Source: Endozoicomonas sp965198415
GTDB lineage: Bacteria; Pseudomonadota; Gammaproteobacteria; Pseudomonadales; Endozoicomonadaceae
DNA length: 64,000 nt
Direction: 5' to 3'
Assembly: GCA_965198415.1 (NCBI GenBank)
Contig: CBDAPN010000032.1
Coordinates: 1,726,084-1,790,083, forward strand
This document shows positions 61,952-64,000 of the stretch, one piece after another. Below the pieces are notes generated by a model, which did not search any database, was not told the DNA's origin, and saw only the letters and a list, made by a program, of their open reading frames with translations. Each line of letters opens with the position of its first letter. Positions within the stretch are counted from its first letter, which is position 1. The position numbers and the translations under genes are program-made.

Positions 61952-64000
61952 ATGACTAGTGCACAATTAAGCTGGAACATCTCCGGAATGGACTGCCCAA
62001 GTTGTGCGGCCAAAATAGAAAAGGCCGTCCAAGGTCTGCAGGGTGTAAAAGCGGTGCGTGTGGCCTTTGCAACCGAGCGCCTGATTGTTGTTACAGAAAA
62101 TGTGCAAAGCCCTGAGTTCATCAAGAAAGATGTTTTATCAGCGCTCCACCAGCTCGGCTTTTCGGCCACGGAGGGAACCGCGACCTCCAAAACCGAAAGC
62201 TTCCTGAAAAAGTACTGGCGCATCATTGCACTGGCAGCCGTTATGCTCATTGCCAGCATTATTCAAACTGCCTTTCCAACTGTTAGCTCCGGACTCTTCT
62301 GCCTGGCCACACTGTGTGGATTGCTGCCCATACTTGCCAAAGCCTGGCAACTGGCACACAAAGGCTCCCCCTTTTCCATTGAAACTTTGATGTCTGTTGC
62401 CGCCATTGGCGCTCTTTTTTTGGGCGAAACTGCCGAAGCCGCCATGGTACTTTTGCTGTTTCTGCTGGGTGAGCACATGGAGTCCTACGCCGCAGGCCGT
62501 GCCCGCCAAGGTGTACAAAAACTAATGGAGCTAACGCCACAGACCGCCTTGCAGATTAGTACAAACGGCCGACGAGCCGAAGTTTCCGCCCACAAGCTAC
62601 AACCGGGTGACGTGATTGAAGTCTTACCCGGCAGCCGCCTTCCGGTTGATGGTGAATTATTAACTCCCCACACCAGCTTTGATGAAAGCTCTTTAACCGG
62701 CGAGTCGATTCCTGTTGAGCGTAATCAGGGAGATCATGTAATGGCCGGTTCACTCACGGTAAATCGGGTGGCTCGTTTCAGGGTGGTTTCAGAACCCGGC
62801 GACAACGCCGTGGATCGCATCATTCGCCTGATTGAAGAGGCCGAAGAACGCAAAGCACCGGTTGAGCGTTTTATTGATGCCTTCAGCCGCTGGTACACAC
62901 CGCTGATGATACTGATTGCCCTACTTGTTGCACTGGTGCCACCGCTGGCTTTGGCGGCGCCCTGGCAGGAATGGGTCTACAAAGCTTTGACGCTGTTATT
63001 GATTGCTTGCCCCTGTGCACTGGTCATCTCAACCCCAGCTGCCGTAACCTCTGCTCTGGCAAGAGCCTCCCGCAATGGCGCTCTGGTCAAAGGCGGAGCG
63101 GCAATTGAACTGTTGGGAACGGTAAAAACCATTGCGTTTGATAAAACCGGCACCCTCACCGAAGGCCGACCGGTGGTTACTGGGGTGACACCTTTTGCGT
63201 GTACTGAAGAGGAGGTTATACGCTTGGCTGCAGCGGTTGAGTCCAGTTCAACCCACCCTTTGGCCAAGGCTATTGTCAGCAAAGCCAGTGAGCTTGGTTT
63301 AGTGCTGCCAGAGGCTACGGAGGTGGAAGCAAAAGCAGGCCTTGGTGTGCAAGGATTGGTTGAAAACAGCACCGTTGTCGTGGCTTCCCCCCCACTATTT
63401 GCACAGCCTCATTGCTAAAACCAATGGTGCAACCGGGCAACTGGAGACGCTGGAAAGTAATGGCAACAGCATCGCCGTGGTGATGAGTGAACAGCGCCTG
63501 CTGGGTTTCATCGCGCTGCAGGATAACACAAGAAGCGGCGCTCAAAGCGTCATTGAGTCGCTAAAATCCATGGGGATCACCAGCGTCATGCTCACCGGCG
63601 ACAACCCCCGTGCAGCAGCAGCCATTGCTACAAAGCTAAAGATCGACTATCGCGCGCAATTACTGCCAGGTGACAAATCCTCCACCGTTGAGACGTTGCG
63701 TCAAGAAGGCCGCATTGCCATGGTGGGCGATGGTATTAATGACGCCCCCGCACTGAAAGCCGCAGACATTGGCATTGCCATGGGCTCCGGAGCCGATGTC
63801 GCCCTCGACACCGCTGACTGTGCGCTCACACACAATCGGGTGGAGGAGTTGACGAGCCTTATCTCTCTCTCCCGCGCCACCATGGCCATTATTCGCCAGA
63901 ACATTGCTCTGGCCGTGGGTAGCAAGGCGCTATTTTTGCTCACCACAGTACTGGGTATGACTGGCCTTTGGGTGGCGGTAATCGCCGACACCGGTACTAC
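61952..64000 (+). pseudogene. zntA: ZntA-type P1B ATPase, frameshifted and cut by the window end
   Basis: Exports Zn/Cd/Pb from the cytoplasm. From ATG 61952 come an N-terminal metal-binding domain (GMDCPSCAAKIE), spans including the metal-transport motif ACPCALVIS, the TGES-type phosphatase loop (SLTGESIPV), and the phosphorylation motif DKTGTL. At 63387-63393 a run of seven Cs shifts the frame, and translation stops at 63418. With six Cs the protein continues through LTGDNPRAAAAIA, MVGDGINDAPALK and ALDTADCALTHNRVEEL to the window edge. Real lesion, phase-variable tract or sequencing error. The start is 15 bases inside a longer frame opening at a GTG. Confidence 0.88.

Overview
The window looks like a chromosome segment of a host-associated marine gammaproteobacterium, most likely of the Endozoicomonas type (Oceanospirillales). 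This is inferred from gene order and protein content; no rRNA gene is present. The backbone has Pseudomonas/Hahella-style synteny: rppH-ptsP, algZ-algR followed by hemC-hemD-hemX-hemY, gshB-tonB-yqgE-yqgF, and tesA divergent from ybbA-ybbP. Dispersed through it are AT-rich genes for proteins that look aimed at eukaryotic cells: a USP-type deubiquitinase-like protein, five tandem YopT/AvrPphB (C58)-like cysteine proteases, another candidate cysteine protease, and helical proteins of unknown function.

Layout. 0-4.4 kb: partial secreted lipase, rppH, ptsP, a small exported protein. 4.7-7.6 kb: YjgN (DUF898) with an M48 peptidase, and a DUF805 membrane protein. 8-9.1 kb: unknown helical protein. 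9.5-14.9 kb: two paralogous acyl-CoA dehydrogenases, the first behind a PsrA-like operator, separated by a DUF3943 gene. 15.4-18.8 kb: PAP2 phosphatase, a GspE/PilB ATPase and a CYTH protein. 18.9-26.4 kb: five ~1.5-kb direct repeats, each with a C58-like protease gene and, between copies, a hitchhiking 3' fragment of the neighbouring DUF423 gene. 26.2-33.1 kb: DUF423, hemY, hemX, hemD, hemC, a frameshifted algR and algZ. 33.7-37.8 kb: eda with a SemiSWEET gene, gor, an AmpD-like amidase and a PhnA-like protein. 38-40.9 kb: candidate cysteine-protease effector, an orphan fliO and an unknown gene flanked by DnaA boxes. 41-48.9 kb: ybbP, ybbA, tesA, patatin, orn, rsgA, rhodanese. 49-51.1 kb: USP-like gene and a small membrane protein. 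51.2-55.4 kb: psd, gshB, tonB, yqgE, yqgF. 55.4-58.6 kb: maeA bracketed by three small-RNA loci. 58.6-64 kb: DMT exporter, ArsR/SmtB zinc sensor, unknown effector-like gene, and a frameshifted, window-truncated zntA-type ATPase.

The strongest non-coding observation is the maeA region. Three loci (about 55.4-55.8, 55.9-56.28 and 58.18-58.58 kb) share one architecture: TGTTAC/GTAACA half-sites, then 92-94 bp downstream a sigma54-like element TGGCAY-N5-TTG, then a ~230-250-nt transcript region rich in AANAANAA motifs in predicted hairpin loops, closed by a 17-20-bp stem and a T-rich end. This matches the CrcZ/CrcY/CrcX small RNAs of the CbrAB-Crc/Hfq catabolite-repression system of pseudomonads. 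The window appears to hold a cluster of three such genes around a malic enzyme gene, with none of their protein partners nearby.

Two conserved genes (algR and zntA) carry single-base frameshifts next to G/C homopolymers. These could be real lesions or sequencing errors. I saw no tRNA or rRNA gene, no CRISPR array and no intact insertion sequence.
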